NCBI GenBank assembly: GCA_000711775.1
Contig: ARYC01001151.1
Span: forward strand, 45,844-109,843
Reading direction: 5' to 3'
Source: Oxytricha trifallax
Taxonomy: Eukaryota > Ciliophora > Spirotrichea > Sporadotrichida > Oxytrichidae
Length of the DNA: 64,000 nt
The notes under the pieces are model-generated. The model was not told where the DNA came from and did not search any database. It worked only from the letters and a program-made list of their open reading frames with translations. The translations under genes and the position numbers were made by a program. Position 1 is the stretch's first letter. Every line of letters starts with the position of its first letter. Positions 33,700 to 45,969 of the stretch are shown piece after piece.

Positions 33700-35137
33700 A
33701 AATAGTGATTTTAATGAATAAAATAATTCCATTGAGTGAAGATTTATATGTGCAATTGAATTTAAGATATTGATCTTGATTTATCTCGAAACATAGGGCT
33801 CTAGCTGAAATTGATGAAATACGAAAGATTATGAAATTTTAGTATTTTTAATAATTGCAACTACCACTGATTAGCAAAGCATTTATTCTTAATTTGATTT
33901 GAGTTTAGGATTAGAAGCTTGTAATCTCATTTTAAAAAAGTGGAAAGTGTTTTTGTACGATTAGTACATTAGTTCACGATTTCCATCACAAACTGCCCTG
34001 TAATTGTGTCATCTTAAATACTGTACCAATCTAAAACAGCAGACGATATTAGGGTCTGCACATTTTTAAAAAAAGAACCAATAAACGAATGGTTCACTAA
34101 ATGCTTTTGGCATTTTAGATTAGAACATTGAGATAATAAAAGGAACATTGAATAATTGGCAATTAATTAGTTGTAATTTAAATCAATTTCAAATTAAATA
34201 TCTAAAATAATTGAGTGAGATTACCATGTTATAACAAGTCTAGATAAAAAACAAGCACATATTCGGTTAACGAAACATTGCAACGATGAAGGAAGCTGTT
34301 TCTTTAAGGCGAAGGTACCAAATCAGCATCAAGTTTCAGGCAAATTAAATGAGATTTGTAGAATGCCAGGTAGTGATTACGTAAAATACCACACCGTTTA
34401 ACAATATGGATGGCGCTGACAGTGAGGAATCCTACACAAGAATCTTACTGGTGAATCTTAGGCGAAGCAAGGTAGCACCACTAGATATAAGACATTCCAT
34501 TTCAAGATAATTCAACTGGACAAATACTTTCGCAAGAGACTAAAGGACGAAGGGGTAGTTGCTGGGTCAAAGAGGCATGAAATATCCTGCTTTTGAGAAT
34601 GCTGAAGACACCGTAGAGAAGACGCTCGATCAGAAGTCGATGAATCACAATGATAAATTATTACAACTAATTAATTGCCAATTATTCAATGTTCCTTTTA
34701 TTATCTCAATGTTCTAATCTAAAATGCCAAAAGCATTTAGTGAACCATTCGTTTATTGGTTCTTTTTTTAAAAATGTGCAGACCCTAATATCGTCTGCTG
34801 TTTTAGATTGGTACAGTATTTAAGATGGCACAAGAACAAGGTAATTTGTGATGGAAATCGTGAACTAATGTACTAATCGTACAAAAACACTTTCCACTTT
34901 TTTAAAATGAGATTACAAGCTTCTAATCCTAAACTCAAATCAAATTAAGAATAAATGCTTTGCTAATCAGTGGTAGTTGCAATTATTAAAAATACTAAAA
35001 TTTCATAATCTTTCGTATTTCATCAATTTCAGCTAGAGCCCTATGTTTCGAGATAAATCAAGATCAATATCTTAAATTCAATTGCACATATAAATCTTCA
35101 CTCAATGGAATTATTTTATTCATTAAAATCACTATTT
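33700..35137. repeat. Foldback with coding-like loop
   Basis: Arms 33700-34180 and 34660-35137 are reverse complements, starting AAATAGTGATTTTAATG. The loop of about 480 bp is less AT-rich and carries protein-like text in two plus-strand frames: KKQAHIRLTKHCNDEGSCFF followed by QVSGKLNEICRMPGSDYVKY (34240-34390), then MDGADSEESYTRILLVNLRR (34407 on). Both arms are AT-rich. No target duplication found. Confidence 0.75.
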
Positions 35138-36055
35138 AATGCTTTATGTAATTGTTCAAAATAATAATAATTTCTCATTTTTAAAAATTATTTCAGTCTA
35201 TAGTCTAATTTCTCAAATTTTATCTCAAATTAATGATCTTTTATTGCAATCAAAATGGTTCTTTAATTTGAATATATAATCTTTATTTAGGTATAAAAAT
35301 AATCCTTTAATTTTATATTCCCTCATTTTCTTAACCTTATTATTATAATCCTATTATTTCACGCAAATGAAATCTGTGTTCTTTATAAAATTAAAAATAT
35401 TTGAATGTAGATGCAAACTTGAGTTTTAATCTTTTAGGTATGATATCGAAAATTATATTTTAATTTATAACAGGCAGCAATAAAATTTAGGAAACAAAGA
35501 AACTACTTAATTATAATAAATTGATTTAAAATCTAACTAGTTTATATTAACTCAATGAGTTTTATAATTAAATATTAAAATTAAATTTATTTTTAAATAA
35601 AATTATTGAATCCCTATACCATTATCTATACCCTAAACTTATAAACTTTCGATTTCTTTGAATATTCTAAAACAACGGAGTAGTTCTATATCTAAAAATC
35701 TTCATTTGAAAAAGAGAATAAGGTAAGCTTAAAAGAAAATTTCACCTACTTATTAAACATACACTTAAATATAAATGTTCATTCTATCTAATCAAATCTC
35801 TATTTTTAATTACTCATTAAAAAAAAATTTTAGGAAGCTAATTGTGAAATATTCAATCTTGATTTTCTTTACTCCTCCTTTAACTCAGTTGATAAGATAT
35901 CATTTAATAAAAATTAAAATCAAAATAGTTTATTATTGCAATATAGTAAACTATCTTTAATTTTTAATTAAAAGAAATGAAGTCTTAAACTAAGCTATTA
36001 TTTGAAAATTTTTAAAATATTAAGATTGACAAGAGGATACGAAGTTTAAAATTAA
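35138..36055. other. AT-rich leader upstream of the large gene
   Basis: No coding region or repeat supported. The last 100-200 bp may be the 5' untranslated and promoter region of the next gene. Confidence 0.4.
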
Positions 36056-39000
36056 ATGTCTAGTAAAAACTCAATTGTACTGTACAAATATGATGAAGAA
36101 GAAGATTGCTATTACATACGGACTTGTGATACTACCAAACCTCCATATAAAATTAGCAATCCTATTCTTCTCAATAATCCTCCCTTGAACAAAGGAAAAT
36201 ATCATGATTTCAGAGTGTTTTTAATTAATAATAACTAACAAATAATCTATCCAGGGTATCTCAGTACTGATCGTAAATCCAGTTATTGGATTGGAACTAT
36301 AAACTATGAAAAAGGAATAGTTGAAGATGTCAAACCTATAAAAGGTGATTATGGAGTTGATTTTAGAAAGGTCTTTGAGTTTTAAGATAATGATAATGTG
36401 GGTTTCATTGTTGAAATGGAGAGTGTAGTAAGGGCGTATGATATTAAAAATGGTAATCCAGAGAAAACTGTAGAAATAAAACCTTCTAATTATCAAACAA
36501 AAATTTCACTAATCTATCAGCTAGAAAATGGCAGCAAGTGGTATGCTTGTTTAGAAAAAGAAAATTTAAATTTTTTCAATTTAGAAGAATAATTGCCATT
36601 GCAGAAAACTTCAAAACCTACATTTTAAATTAAGATACCTTTTTAAGAACCAATTAAAAACACGTTTTTCAACACAAATAAGTAGCTGTTATACATAATT
36701 ACAGACAATAGTCTTTATCATTATGATATGGTGAACAAAGTTTTCCTTCATGATTTAACAATAAATGTATAACCCAAGACTCAATTTAATTTCATTAATG
36801 CCTAAAATTAACTTGTAATACTCAACAAAGGTTACCAAACTGACATCTATACCTTATCTTTTAAAAAAAGTAAATGGTATTACAGTAAAAAAATATCAAT
36901 AGACAACTTAAGATGTCTAAATATTGACTTTAAAAAAGCAGATTAAAACATAAAATATGTTCTTGATTAAGAGAACAAAACCGCTTTTATTTTGGAAAAC
37001 TTCTTCGAATTTGAAGAAAATATATATTAGCATTATTCGGCATTTAGGTTAAGCTCTTTGATTGGATTCCACACTAACGGATCTGCATAAAAATTGGATT
37101 CTTTTCACTATTAAAATTTAAAGAGACAGCCAATTCATTGGTAGACATTGGAAATTTAGCAATTGAATCAAAAATTCACACTCTACGATGATATCGAAAA
37201 CTAGATAATTGGCTTCATTCAACAGTCATATCACACATAAGATATTATAAACCAAATTATTCTTTTTAAAATAATATTTTCTTATTTAAAGTTGAAATGA
37301 GAAAAGTATTAGTTAAGAATAATGCTAATTTATAATAAATTATCAAAATTAATATTTTTGAAAGTAGGTAAGAATGTTTTTCATAATATTTTGAAAATAA
37401 TAAAATATTTTGGATTATTATTGAAAAATTCTTGAAATATAGAAACTCATCCTTAACAGATGTTGATATTATGAACAATATTAAAAAAGAAGGGAATCTT
37501 AAAAAGCTTTTGATGTATTATCCCTAGATAGGAAACATTTTGAATCTTGTGATATCTCGACCAAGAGTGATTGAATATCTGATAAAGTAGTTTCAGCTCT
37601 TTAATTCTTCTGAATTGCCTATTCTCATTTACTTAAACTATCAAAAATTAAAACCCCTTAATTATTTGTTTTAGCGACTTTATTTGTAGTGTATAATATG
37701 GTCTTATTTGGGTTTATTAGAAAAGAAAGTTTTATGTGTATTAAAAGTATATTTTATAATGTAAATATTTTTTTACCAAATTTTATCAACATATCCTGTT
37801 GTACCTCTTGAATCTTATTCTCTAAAGTGGATCAGGTATGTTATCGAAGGATAGCATAGGATTGGAGTAAGCTCTCATATTATGAACTATGCTGTGTTAA
37901 ATATGACACAGCACACATCTTCTTGCTTAATATGCTTCTAATCTAAACTAATTGTTTATTTTTCATCCTTTGTGCCAAAGCTAGACATACTTTCCTTATC
38001 GTTCTCTTATATTGATAAAATACTATTGAAAAGGGAATTAAAAAATTAAATTGTAGATCTTAGTTATCAATATATGTAAAATCTCACTTGTTCCGCCAAA
38101 GATCCCTCCCTAACCCTCCCCGTCCCCTCTTCCTTAAATACCCTACTTTATTTTAATTTTCTAACTGGTGATTCAAATGGATCTCCCTCTTGAAATTTCG
38201 ACATCGTTTACCCTATTTTATATATAAATTTTTGGCTAGGTTAAAAAATCCACCCATAATGTATAATTTTTTACATGTACTCTAATAGAACTCGACCTCC
38301 TGATCATACTTTTTTTATTACTGATTGTAGTTGACTTTTAGTTTTCGAGATAACATACTGACTAAGTCAAAAAATTATATATAAAATCATAAAATTAGAC
38401 ATTGGAAAAATTATAATCTTTTTAAATAAACATCATAATTAGGCATAACTTATTTATTTCAGGAGCTAATGATTTTATAATTATTCAAAGATTTATTTGA
38501 AAAAGTCAACAAGTTTTCAATGTTAATAAGAAACTATTGATATTAATATAAATTTTAAGATTATATAATTTATCTTATTAATTTTAATAAAGATTAATAA
38601 TGAATTTAATAGGCCAATGATTGTACAACCATAAACATTTTTAGTATAGGAAAATTCATTACTCCTGGAAATTATTTAAATAATGTTTAATTATGATGTT
38701 TATAAGAAAAAAATCACAAATTTCTAAATGTAAAATTAAATGATTTAAATATAATTTATGCAGTATGTTATCTCGAAAACTATAGTCACAATCAGTTCTT
38801 AAGAAACATTTGGTTATGAGGTGGAGTTCTATAAGTGCACATGTTTAAAAGTAAACATTATGGGGGTAGGTGTTTGTCACCTTAGCCAAATTTTGTTAAT
38901 ATTTTCAAATTTTTTTATTTCCATGACGAATTTCACGATAGTTGTCAACCATTTTATACTATCACATATGAATATAAATAAATAAAACATTTTCATAAAA

Positions 39001-42000
39001 TAATATTAGAATTTTATTTATAATATAATAATTTAATATTTTATAGACTATCATATACAAATTTTAATTTTAATATTTTTTATCCCTATAAATCAACTAT
39101 ATCCGACATTATTCCTAAAAGGAGTCTAATTAATTTCAATTCTTTTTATTTTCGTTATTTGTGTAGTATAATGGAAATTAATAAAACAAATAACGAAAAT
39201 TAAAAAATTTATAAATTAAACAAACTCATTTAGGAATATTGTGGAATGAATTTGATTTTAGGGATAGAAATTTTTTAAATTAAAATTTGTAAATTATAGA
39301 TAGTCTATAAATATTAAATAATTATTTTAGAATTCAAATTCTAATATTATTTAATGGAAATGTTTTTTTTATTTATATTTCATATGTGATTGTGCAAAAT
39401 GGTTGACAACTATTGTGAAATTCGTCAAAGTATTTTATTCATATCTTATAAGGCACTAACTTGGAAATAAAAATTTCGAAAACATTAAGAAAATTTATAA
39501 ATAAAATAGGGTAAATGATGTCGAGATGTCAATAAGGAGATCCTTATATCAGTGAGATCATAGAAGTTCATAAGAAACGCTAGTTCATTTCTCCTGAGAT
39601 TAAAAGAAGCAAGGTACTTAATAAGCGAGTCCTGGCTCGCTGAACATATAAGCTATCTTGCTTTTCTTATAAGCATTGACTCACTACTTTATGGGGTAAT
39701 TTGAAAGTGGTTTTCTTAATGAAAGTGCAAGTACGAAGGTTCACTGAGAGAAAATCATAATCAATTTATGAAGTGATCAAGAGGCTGTATAAATTTCTTG
39801 TAACCAGATGAAATAGATTTAGATACAAGAAATGGCACTAAGAGAAGATATATAGGCCTAAGCAAGCCATAAAAAAAGAAGAGAAGTAAGAGAAGCCAAA
39901 TCCATTTATGGGCAAATTTAATATGTTATTTTAATCATTCAAATTAGTCTAAATATTATTTATTGCCTTCATTCTCATTCTCTCACATAAACTGTTGGAT
40001 TAACTATTCTCACTCATTTGCAGCTACTTTGAATCAAGTCTACTCTATCGATTGGCAAGTCATGCATAAGATGATTTAGCAACAGCTTCTTGTAATGAGT
40101 CTTGATTTCGCTCCAGTAGAATTTTTTACCATTAAATTAAGTGCTATAAGGAACGTTGAAAAAAGGATTCATGTTTAGGTCTTCATTAGCTTTCTAGACT
40201 CATTAGTTTATGAACAGAGAGGTTATCAACAAATAGGATGATCTCTTGGTTGCTCTACTTTCTCTGAGCTAACATAGGAATTTTATATACTACTTTCGCT
40301 TAATAAAGTGAGAGTGAATGAATGACATAACACTCTACTTGAAACTTTACTTATCCCAACTAAAATTGTATGGTGACTACCTCCCCTTTTTAGTCATAAA
40401 TTTGTATATTTATAAAAAGCCATGCTTGATAGATTCCTAGAAGCAGGCAAAGGAGAAGATAGGAATATATAAACAATAAATCTCCATTTTTTAAATGTAT
40501 TTAAATATTATGAAAAAAATATTAAATTTTAATTTAAAGATCACATTTAATAACAGTGTTAATCATCAAGCTCAACCTTTTTTAACGTTGAAGCTCGCTT
40601 CTATCATTTTAAAGGTTGAAGCTTGACAATAGTTTTAAAATGATTAATTTATATTTATGAATAATCATTAATTCCAAATGGAATTTTAATAAATCTAAAC
40701 TGATTTAGACTTATGTTCTATTAAGACAGTTTAACTACTTTATGTCCATTAATTTTGAATAAAAAATCATTTAAAAGCACCCTAATAATCCATTTGGATT
40801 TATATATAGTTCCATAAAAAATTTAAAGTATATAAGGAAATACTATAAATATTCTTAAAATTTTACTTTACTAGTTATTAATGTCCTTTCATCTATATTG
40901 ATATAAAACTTAATTAACGTTCAAGCTTCAAACCTAAAAAAGGTTGAGCGAGCTTCAAAGATTTAAAAGGTTGAAGCTTGAGCATTTGTATTAAATAATT
41001 TTATTTAACATTAACTTTAAATACTCTTGATAATATCAGTAAATCATGCTAATAAAAGTGTGTTTAACATGTACTTATAATTATAATACTTATTATATCA
41101 GGACTTATTAATAAATGTTTAGAGTGAATAAACTTTCATCAGCGTGTATGAACTTAATGTTATTGTCAATTGCCCTCTGCATTTAATCATATATATAGTT
41201 AAAATTATTACTATAACATGGCTCAATCAAATCAATCATTCTCTTTACTCAGTTAACAGTCTTAAAAGTAATACCATCTCGTCTTTAAATATTGGTTATA
41301 GAATGTGGAGAGAGACGCATGTCAGGAAATTGCGATGAAACATCACCACTCGCTATTTATATCGAAAGTGTACAATACTTTAAAGTTTACCAGTCGTAGA
41401 GGTAGTCAAAGTGAGCCGGAGAGATTTTTTATTTTCTTGCAAAAATCATTCAAGAACTAAAATAAAAAAGCTAAAAAGCAATCAAGCAGTTAAATCTAAC
41501 AGTTGAGGCACTCTTGTGGAAGAGGTTTACTATCTTGATAATTTATTTCTGGTATGACTTACAAACTTAGTCCTTATTAATATTCGAACCATTTCTAAGC
41601 TTAAGCAGTAAATCTAAATATTGTTAATCATAATTCTACTCTTAATATCGCTAATTTATATTCCTCATTAAGTAAATTACTTAACTTCTACTAACTCCAA
41701 TAAGATTTCTACTTTACAATACAAATCAAATCACCAAAAAATCTTAAGGGGTTTTGGGTTTTTCAATCTCCATTAGATATAGCAATCAAAGCTAATTACA
41801 TAAAGAGTGTATGCCTTTATCTCGATTTAATAGTTAAGTTTCAAAATAATCATAGCTTTAACTACTTAATTGACAAAAACCTAATTTATTTAATATCATT
41901 CTAAAAATACATTTTTTTTTTTGGAAAGATCTCATGATTCATTATGTCTTTCCAAAAATGGATATTTTAATCCGGAATCAAAAGATTTATGATTAAATTT

Positions 42001-43245
42001 AATGATTTTATCTTTAGAATGGATCCATCTTAATTTATTTTGGAGAAGGAAGTTTTCAGCGCTGGTTTTTGATTTAAAAAAAAATTTAATAGAAGTCTTC
42101 TGCACAAAATTTTTTTCAAAACTATTTCCAAAATTATTTTGTTTAAAAATATTATTTTCTGACTCTTGGAAATGCAATTTATAGCATATACTTATAATCC
42201 CTTATCGAAGAATGATTCTTTTATTGATTATATTTTTTTTACTAAAAAATGTTTTTTATTTTGGTAGTATATAATCCAATTTTATTGAATTTTTAGCTAA
42301 TTCTATCATAATTTAATTATGCAAATATTTTCAAACATTAATTTATCATATTACTATTTAAACTCTAATAATAATCTTACACTATCTTCTTCAATAATCT
42401 ACTAGAAAATTAATAGTTTTATTAGCAATTTAATGTAAAATTTATAAAAATTACATATAAAAAGATAAAGTAGCGGAAACTTCCTACCCTTTTAATTTTA
42501 TATAAATTAAAATAAAATATAACCAACTAATTTCCTTAATATAAAAATCTATAAATCTGAGTGAATACTTTGAAAGTAACCTCCCTATAATTAAGATAGA
42601 TAACAAGAACTACCCTGACCTACATTTTGATGATTAAGAAATAATAGTAGGAATAGATTGCATAGATGCGCCAAGAGATCTGCTTGACAAATATGATGAG
42701 ATATTAGGGTAAAAGCTCTTATAAAATTAAAATGGAGATAAACAGTAATTCCCAATTGAATACCATCTGATTAACTTTCCAGAGACAATTTATGTTTAAA
42801 TTCTGTGAGAGAAATAAATGCAAGGATCAAACAAGACAATTAAAATATTCCTAATCTCTGTCTCTTTTTTTAACTCAGGATATAATTATTATTATTTAAT
42901 GATTTACAGAAGTTAATACTAGGGATTAAACCAACCAGATATATATGATAATTTTTTGTGCTCTTTCTTCCCTTTATCGCTACATTGGTGTCCTGTATTG
43001 GAGACCTACTCAGAATATTAATTTTTAATGTCCAGAGACATTGACTAATGAGCCCACAAAACTAATGGAAGTTCTTTCAGAAACTGATAATATGGAGTTA
43101 TTCGAAGCTCTTGCTATTTAAACAATAATCAATTTTAAATGGAAGTAATCGAAATCCCAATAATTATTAATCTTTTTATAGCCTATTTATTCATACTTAT
43201 TAGGGTTTTATTGCATATTATGTAGGGAATTTAAGAAAGCTAACC
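36056..43245 (+). CDS. Large unknown gene in five MDSs, possible channel N-terminus
   Basis: MDSs: 36056-37273, 37408-37644, 41767-41887, 42534-42787 and 43041 to about 43245, joined at pointers TAAAATA, TCAA, CTAATTT (or TTAATAT) and TCCAGAGACA. At least 670 codons, frame kept at every junction. Start MSSKNSIVLYKYDEEEDCYY; the first 400 residues are beta-rich with repeated Trp/Tyr (SYWIGTINYEKG, GSKWYACLEKENL, SKWYYSKKISI), perhaps a propeller. MDS3 reads SPLDIAIKANYIKSVCLYLD, ankyrin-like. MDS5 ends with KLMEVLSETDNMELFEALAI then a helix, LLIFLQPIYSYLLGFYCILC. Repeats followed by a first membrane helix suit a TRP/polycystin-like channel, but the channel core is not in this stretch. T7 follows at once, so the remaining MDSs are beyond 62.7 kb or elsewhere. 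Family is inference; gene reality is well supported. Confidence 0.82.
37274..37400. other. IES, pointer TAAAATA
   Basis: A 127-bp AT-rich interval between TAAAATA copies at 37267-37273 and 37401-37407. Removal joins QIILFKI to FWIIIEKFLKYRNSS in frame; read through, the left frame hits TGA after SYLKLK. Confidence 0.75.
37790..38075 (-). pseudogene. TBE 57-kDa ORF remnant (T6)
   Basis: Minus-strand text matches the C-terminal kinase portion of the T9 copy at about 49170-49400 (shared pattern around GCTTAATATGCTTCTAATCTAAAC). The rest of the gene is missing where the palindromes begin. Confidence 0.6.
38090..39530. repeat. Foldback with truncated right arm, holding a second foldback
   Basis: Left arm text CGACATCGTTTACCCTATTT pairs with AAATAGGGTAAATGATGTCG near 39500-39525; inner arms pair from GTTGTCAACCATTTT (38944 on) to its complement near 39400. 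The C-rich outer left end (38100-38130) has no partner, so the right end is deleted. Another foldback is inserted at 38239-38882. Confidence 0.7.
38239..38882. repeat. TA-flanked foldback, relative of palindromic IES 1
   Basis: Palindrome flanked by TA (38237-38238 and 38883-38884). Right end AACATTATGGGGGTAGGTG then TTTGTCACC closely matches the end of the IES at 21911-22618; inner arms share TTATCTCGAAAAC and complement. Inserted in the left arm of the larger foldback. Confidence 0.75.
39531..39905 (+). pseudogene. TBE 22-kDa ORF, C-terminal half (T6)
   Basis: Plus-strand text includes KRSKVLNKRVLAR-like and RSKLHRE-like blocks and the Lys/Arg/Pro tail near 39840-39900, parallel to T9 at 52070-52470. 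The 5' half is missing at the foldback border. Confidence 0.65.
39950..41690 (-). pseudogene. TBE transposase (T6), interrupted
   Basis: Minus strand: N-terminal half 41095-41690, insertion 40450-41095, C-terminal half 39950-40450. The second catalytic region near 40200-40240 is LFVDNLSVHKL with Asp intact. The foldback at 40560-40995 separates the first catalytic Asp region from it. Other frame breaks exist. Confidence 0.75.
40560..40995. repeat. Foldback with repeated AAGCTTCAACC units
   Basis: Left text AGCTCAACCTTTTTTAACG and right text AGGTTGAGCGAGCTTC are complementary. The unit AAAAGGTTGAAGCTTGA or complement occurs at least four times over the two ends, an iterated subterminal motif. 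The centre is AT-rich. The insertion spans more than this core, about 40450-41095. Confidence 0.65.
41888..42526. other. IES, pointer CTAATTT (or TTAATAT)
   Basis: AT-rich 639-bp interval; CTAATTT at 41881-41887 and 42527-42533 and TTAATAT at 41890-41896 and 42536-42542 have the same spacing, so either pointer gives the same reading DKNLI-S-LIQKSINLSEYFE apart from one residue. Apparent ORFs inside are AT-rich noise. Confidence 0.7.
42788..43030. other. IES, 10-bp pointer TCCAGAGACA
   Basis: TCCAGAGACA at 42778-42787 and 43031-43040 bounds a 243-bp interval. Removal joins YHLINFPET to LTNEPTKLMEVL in frame. The IES is not very AT-rich and reads partly open (SNKTIKIFLISVSFF, CSFFPLSLHWCPVLE), but that frame meets TGA at both ends. 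Confidence 0.85.
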
Positions 43246-43479
43246 TAAAGATAATGAAACTTTGTAGAGTCCTATTTTTAAGGGAATTGCAATCTATTGA
43301 GGGATTTATGGATGAAAATATTAGGCTGTTACATTTAATGCACAATTAAAGAAGATACAGTGACATTCGTAAAAAGTGCTGCAAAAAGAAACACCGATAA
43401 AAAAGCTAATGTTTATGTTAGATAAAGGAGATTTAAGTTCCTAAATAAATTTTAGAAGCAATAAGTCCACATAATAAAT

Positions 43480-44115
43480 GAATTTATTTCATTTATTTTG
43501 CTTTTCTTTCATTTTTCTATTTATACTTTTCTTGATCTAATATTTCTTCTCTTCGTACTATTTTTTCTGCATCTATGTTAATCTAATATAGCTTGTTTAA
43601 ATCTTAGAAGAGTCTTTTACTTAATTCATGTTTTGCTTAAGACACCCTCTCTGTATTTAATTTTTTTAGTTTTTTTATCAAATAAATCGCATTTCTTGTT
43701 TTTCTTTAATGTAAGAATTAAGCTTACTTGAAATATAAAGATGCTTCTTCAGTTCCTATAGCCTTGATTAACTTATTTTAATTCCCTACTTCTTTTAGAA
43801 CTGATTTATATTCTAGATTTTATTGGGGTAATTATGAAGCTTTTAATATTATTCAAGATAGATGCAGTATTTTTCTTGTGAGATTCTTAAATTACTTTAT
43901 TTAAGTACTCAGATTTCAAAGTTACAAAGTATTAAGTACTCAGATTTCAAAGTTACAAAGTAACAAATAAAAAGATTTTCTCTGGTAACTTAATAGAGTT
44001 AATACTTTTATGGAAGCTGTATGCTTTAAAAGTTTAAAATATTAATTCTTTAATAAGTTGTATAAAACAATCCAATTGTGATAAATAAGTTGTCTATAAG
44101 TGAAACTTATCTTAC
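43480..44115 (-). pseudogene. TBE 22-kDa ORF (T7), split by T8
   Basis: Similar along its length to the T1 copy (660-1070), including AAGTACTCAGATTTCAAAG, which is tandemly duplicated at 43910-43963. T8 is inserted at its N-terminal side. Frames broken. Confidence 0.6.
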
Positions 44116-44289
44116 AATCGAAACCCCAAAACCCCTTAAAGAGGTTTATAAGTGCTTTGATTTGTAGGGAATTTGTTATGGGTTGGGGTTATTAATTATA
44201 TGCGAGAAAAAAAAGCTTTTGGGGTCTATTTATAATGAAGATTATATATATTTAGTGTTTAAACTGCGATATGGATGTGATATATACAG

Positions 44290-45168
44290 TGAATAAGTCA
44301 AACCAGTACTTAATTATAAGTCAATTGCACTACTCTTAAAGCGAAGTCCATCAACTGTTCGCTCCCACTGTCTTATAGCAGTATAACTAAAACAATAATA
44401 GCTGAATTCTATGCCTTAGAAGACTTTGAAGTATTGGGCTCACTTCTCTCTAGACTAACGAGATAGTATGTTTCACCGCCAGTTCCCTGAGTTGAAGATC
44501 TCTGCCTAGTCTGTTCCAAACATTTATAAACGAAACGGCATCTCTTACAAAGGTGTAAATCGTATCAAGAGAGTAATTGATTTCACTCTGCCATTTTACA
44601 ACAACAACTTAAATTATATTTATAATTAAATGCAGAGAGATAATAGAATAATATTAAGTTTATACATGCTGACGAGGCTGTGTTTACCTTCAACACTTTC
44701 ATCTAGAAGTCTTGGTATAAGAGGCATAGTAATATAGAAGTATATGATTAGAAAGTCAAGGTATAAACAATGACAATTCTTGGAGGAATAAGTGAGGAAA
44801 CTGGTTTAGAAACTTATGTTATTCATCCTCGCTTTATTAAGACAGAGCAGTATATTAAGTTCTTATAGCAGCTGAGAGAGAAGTAATCTTTCTGTTCATA
44901 AGACTAAAGAAACAAGGAAGAGTTATGAACAACTTAGAATAACGCAGTGTTCAACGTACCTTCCGGTTCATAGTTTAATGGAATTGAGTTCTACTGGGAT
45001 ATATTAAAAGGTCATTACAAGAAACTGCTGCTATACCACTTGATGCATGACCTACCTATCGATACAATAGACTTTATTAAAAATTCAGCGAAGAGAGTAG
45101 ATAATTAATTAGCTTAAAAGTGTGCTAAAGAAGGGAGAGTAAATGTATATAAATAAGTTTTGTAGTTA
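44290..45168 (+). pseudogene. TBE 42-kDa transposase (T8)
   Basis: The first part has a helix-turn-helix-like block (SIALLLKRSPSTVRSHC) and PQKTLKYWAHFSLD. A frameshift near 44645 leads into IKFIHADEAVFTFNTFIQKS (first Asp), GGISEETGLETYVIHPRFIK, and FNGIEFYWDILKGHYKKLLL (Glu), ending YKQVLQLSQ. The second Asp region (VDN) is missing where about 30 nt have been lost near 44885-44900. DDE transposase by family; nonfunctional in this copy. Confidence 0.85.
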
Positions 45169-45390
45169 AGTTAATGAAAATATAAGTCACATTTAAAATT
45201 CTTTAGAAGGAGCAGGCTTCTCTTTCTTTTCTTCCTCTTAAGGCTTGCTTGGGCCTAGGTTTCTTCTCTGCTGCCAGCTCCAGCATCTATGTTCATGACT
45301 CTGGAGGCTAAATATTTGAATAAAGTCTCTTGCTAACTTCATACTTTGTCCGCGACTTTCGCTCTCTGTGAAGCTTGCTCTATTCCTTCA

Positions 45391-45969
45391 TCAAAAAGAT
45401 GCTACCAGATTTTTCTAAAGAGTTAAGCTACAAATCTTACTTGAAATATAAGGGTGCTTCTGCACCTCTGATAGCCAGCTCTCACTTATCTTGATCCCTT
45501 GTTTGTCCTTATCTTCTGAAGAGATGCTGTACCTTTTCTAATGAGATTCTTGAATAATTTCTTTCAAGTAATCACCTTTGATAGTTGCAAGTATGCCAAA
45601 GAAATAGTTTCTTTCAGGTAGTTTAATTGAAAACTGCTTCTTAGTAGGCAGGTACTGCAAAACTTAAGGGTCATTCATAGCATCATCGTATAAGATAGTC
45701 ACTGAGATTTCTGGATAGTTTGGAATATCTGCAAACTTTACATCTTAAGTTTTCAATGCTTTCTTCTCTTCGCAGAGTATGGCTCTTAGAAATGAAATTT
45801 TAGTACCTTCCATCGATGGAAGGAACAAACCAACTACATAATAAAGATTAGCAACTATGAGTTCAATACCTTGCTGCACCAGGTAGCGATGCAAATCCTC
45901 CTTGCTTCTAAATCTTTGAATCAATTCTTGTGCTTGCACTCTTTTCATTGCATCATTCATTGACTCCAT
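45391..45969 (-). CDS. TBE 22-kDa ORF (T8)
   Basis: Minus-strand ATG 45967-45969: MESMNDAMKRVQAQELIQRF, then SKEDLHRYLVQQGIELIVAN, a hydrophobic YYVVGLFLPSMEG, then charged helices, open for 192 codons to TGA 45391-45393. Comparison with T6 and T9 shows the usual reading continues in another frame (LMKEQSKLHRERKSRTKYEV), with a basic Pro/Lys tail near 45200-45260, so the C-terminus is shifted. Transcribed against its two neighbours. Function unknown. Confidence 0.75.

Larger units (their letters stand above)
37645..41763 (-). mobile_element. TBE transposon T6 acting as an IES
   Basis: Inverted termini (AAAACCCCTTAATTATTTG left, complement of a C4A4-type end right), minus orientation: 57-kDa (-), 22-kDa (+), transposase (-). 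Flanked by TCAA on both sides (37641-37644, 41763-41766). Removing the element and one CAA joins YLNYQ to SPLDIAIKANYI in frame, so T6 interrupts a gene and must be excised precisely. It carries foldbacks at 38090-39530, 38239-38882 and 40560-40995, and its own genes are decayed. Confidence 0.9.

Noticed and set aside
42788..43030. Coding exon inside the large gene
   Set aside because: It is bounded by a 10-bp direct repeat, meets TGA at both ends, and removal gives a cleaner frame.
36056..43245. Firm assignment of the large gene as a channel
   Set aside because: Only a first helix and ankyrin-like text are present; the pore domain is not in the joined segments.
44119..44140. C4A4 tracts as true telomeres
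   Set aside because: They are the short telomere-like ends of TBE transposons, embedded with target duplications, not chromosome ends.
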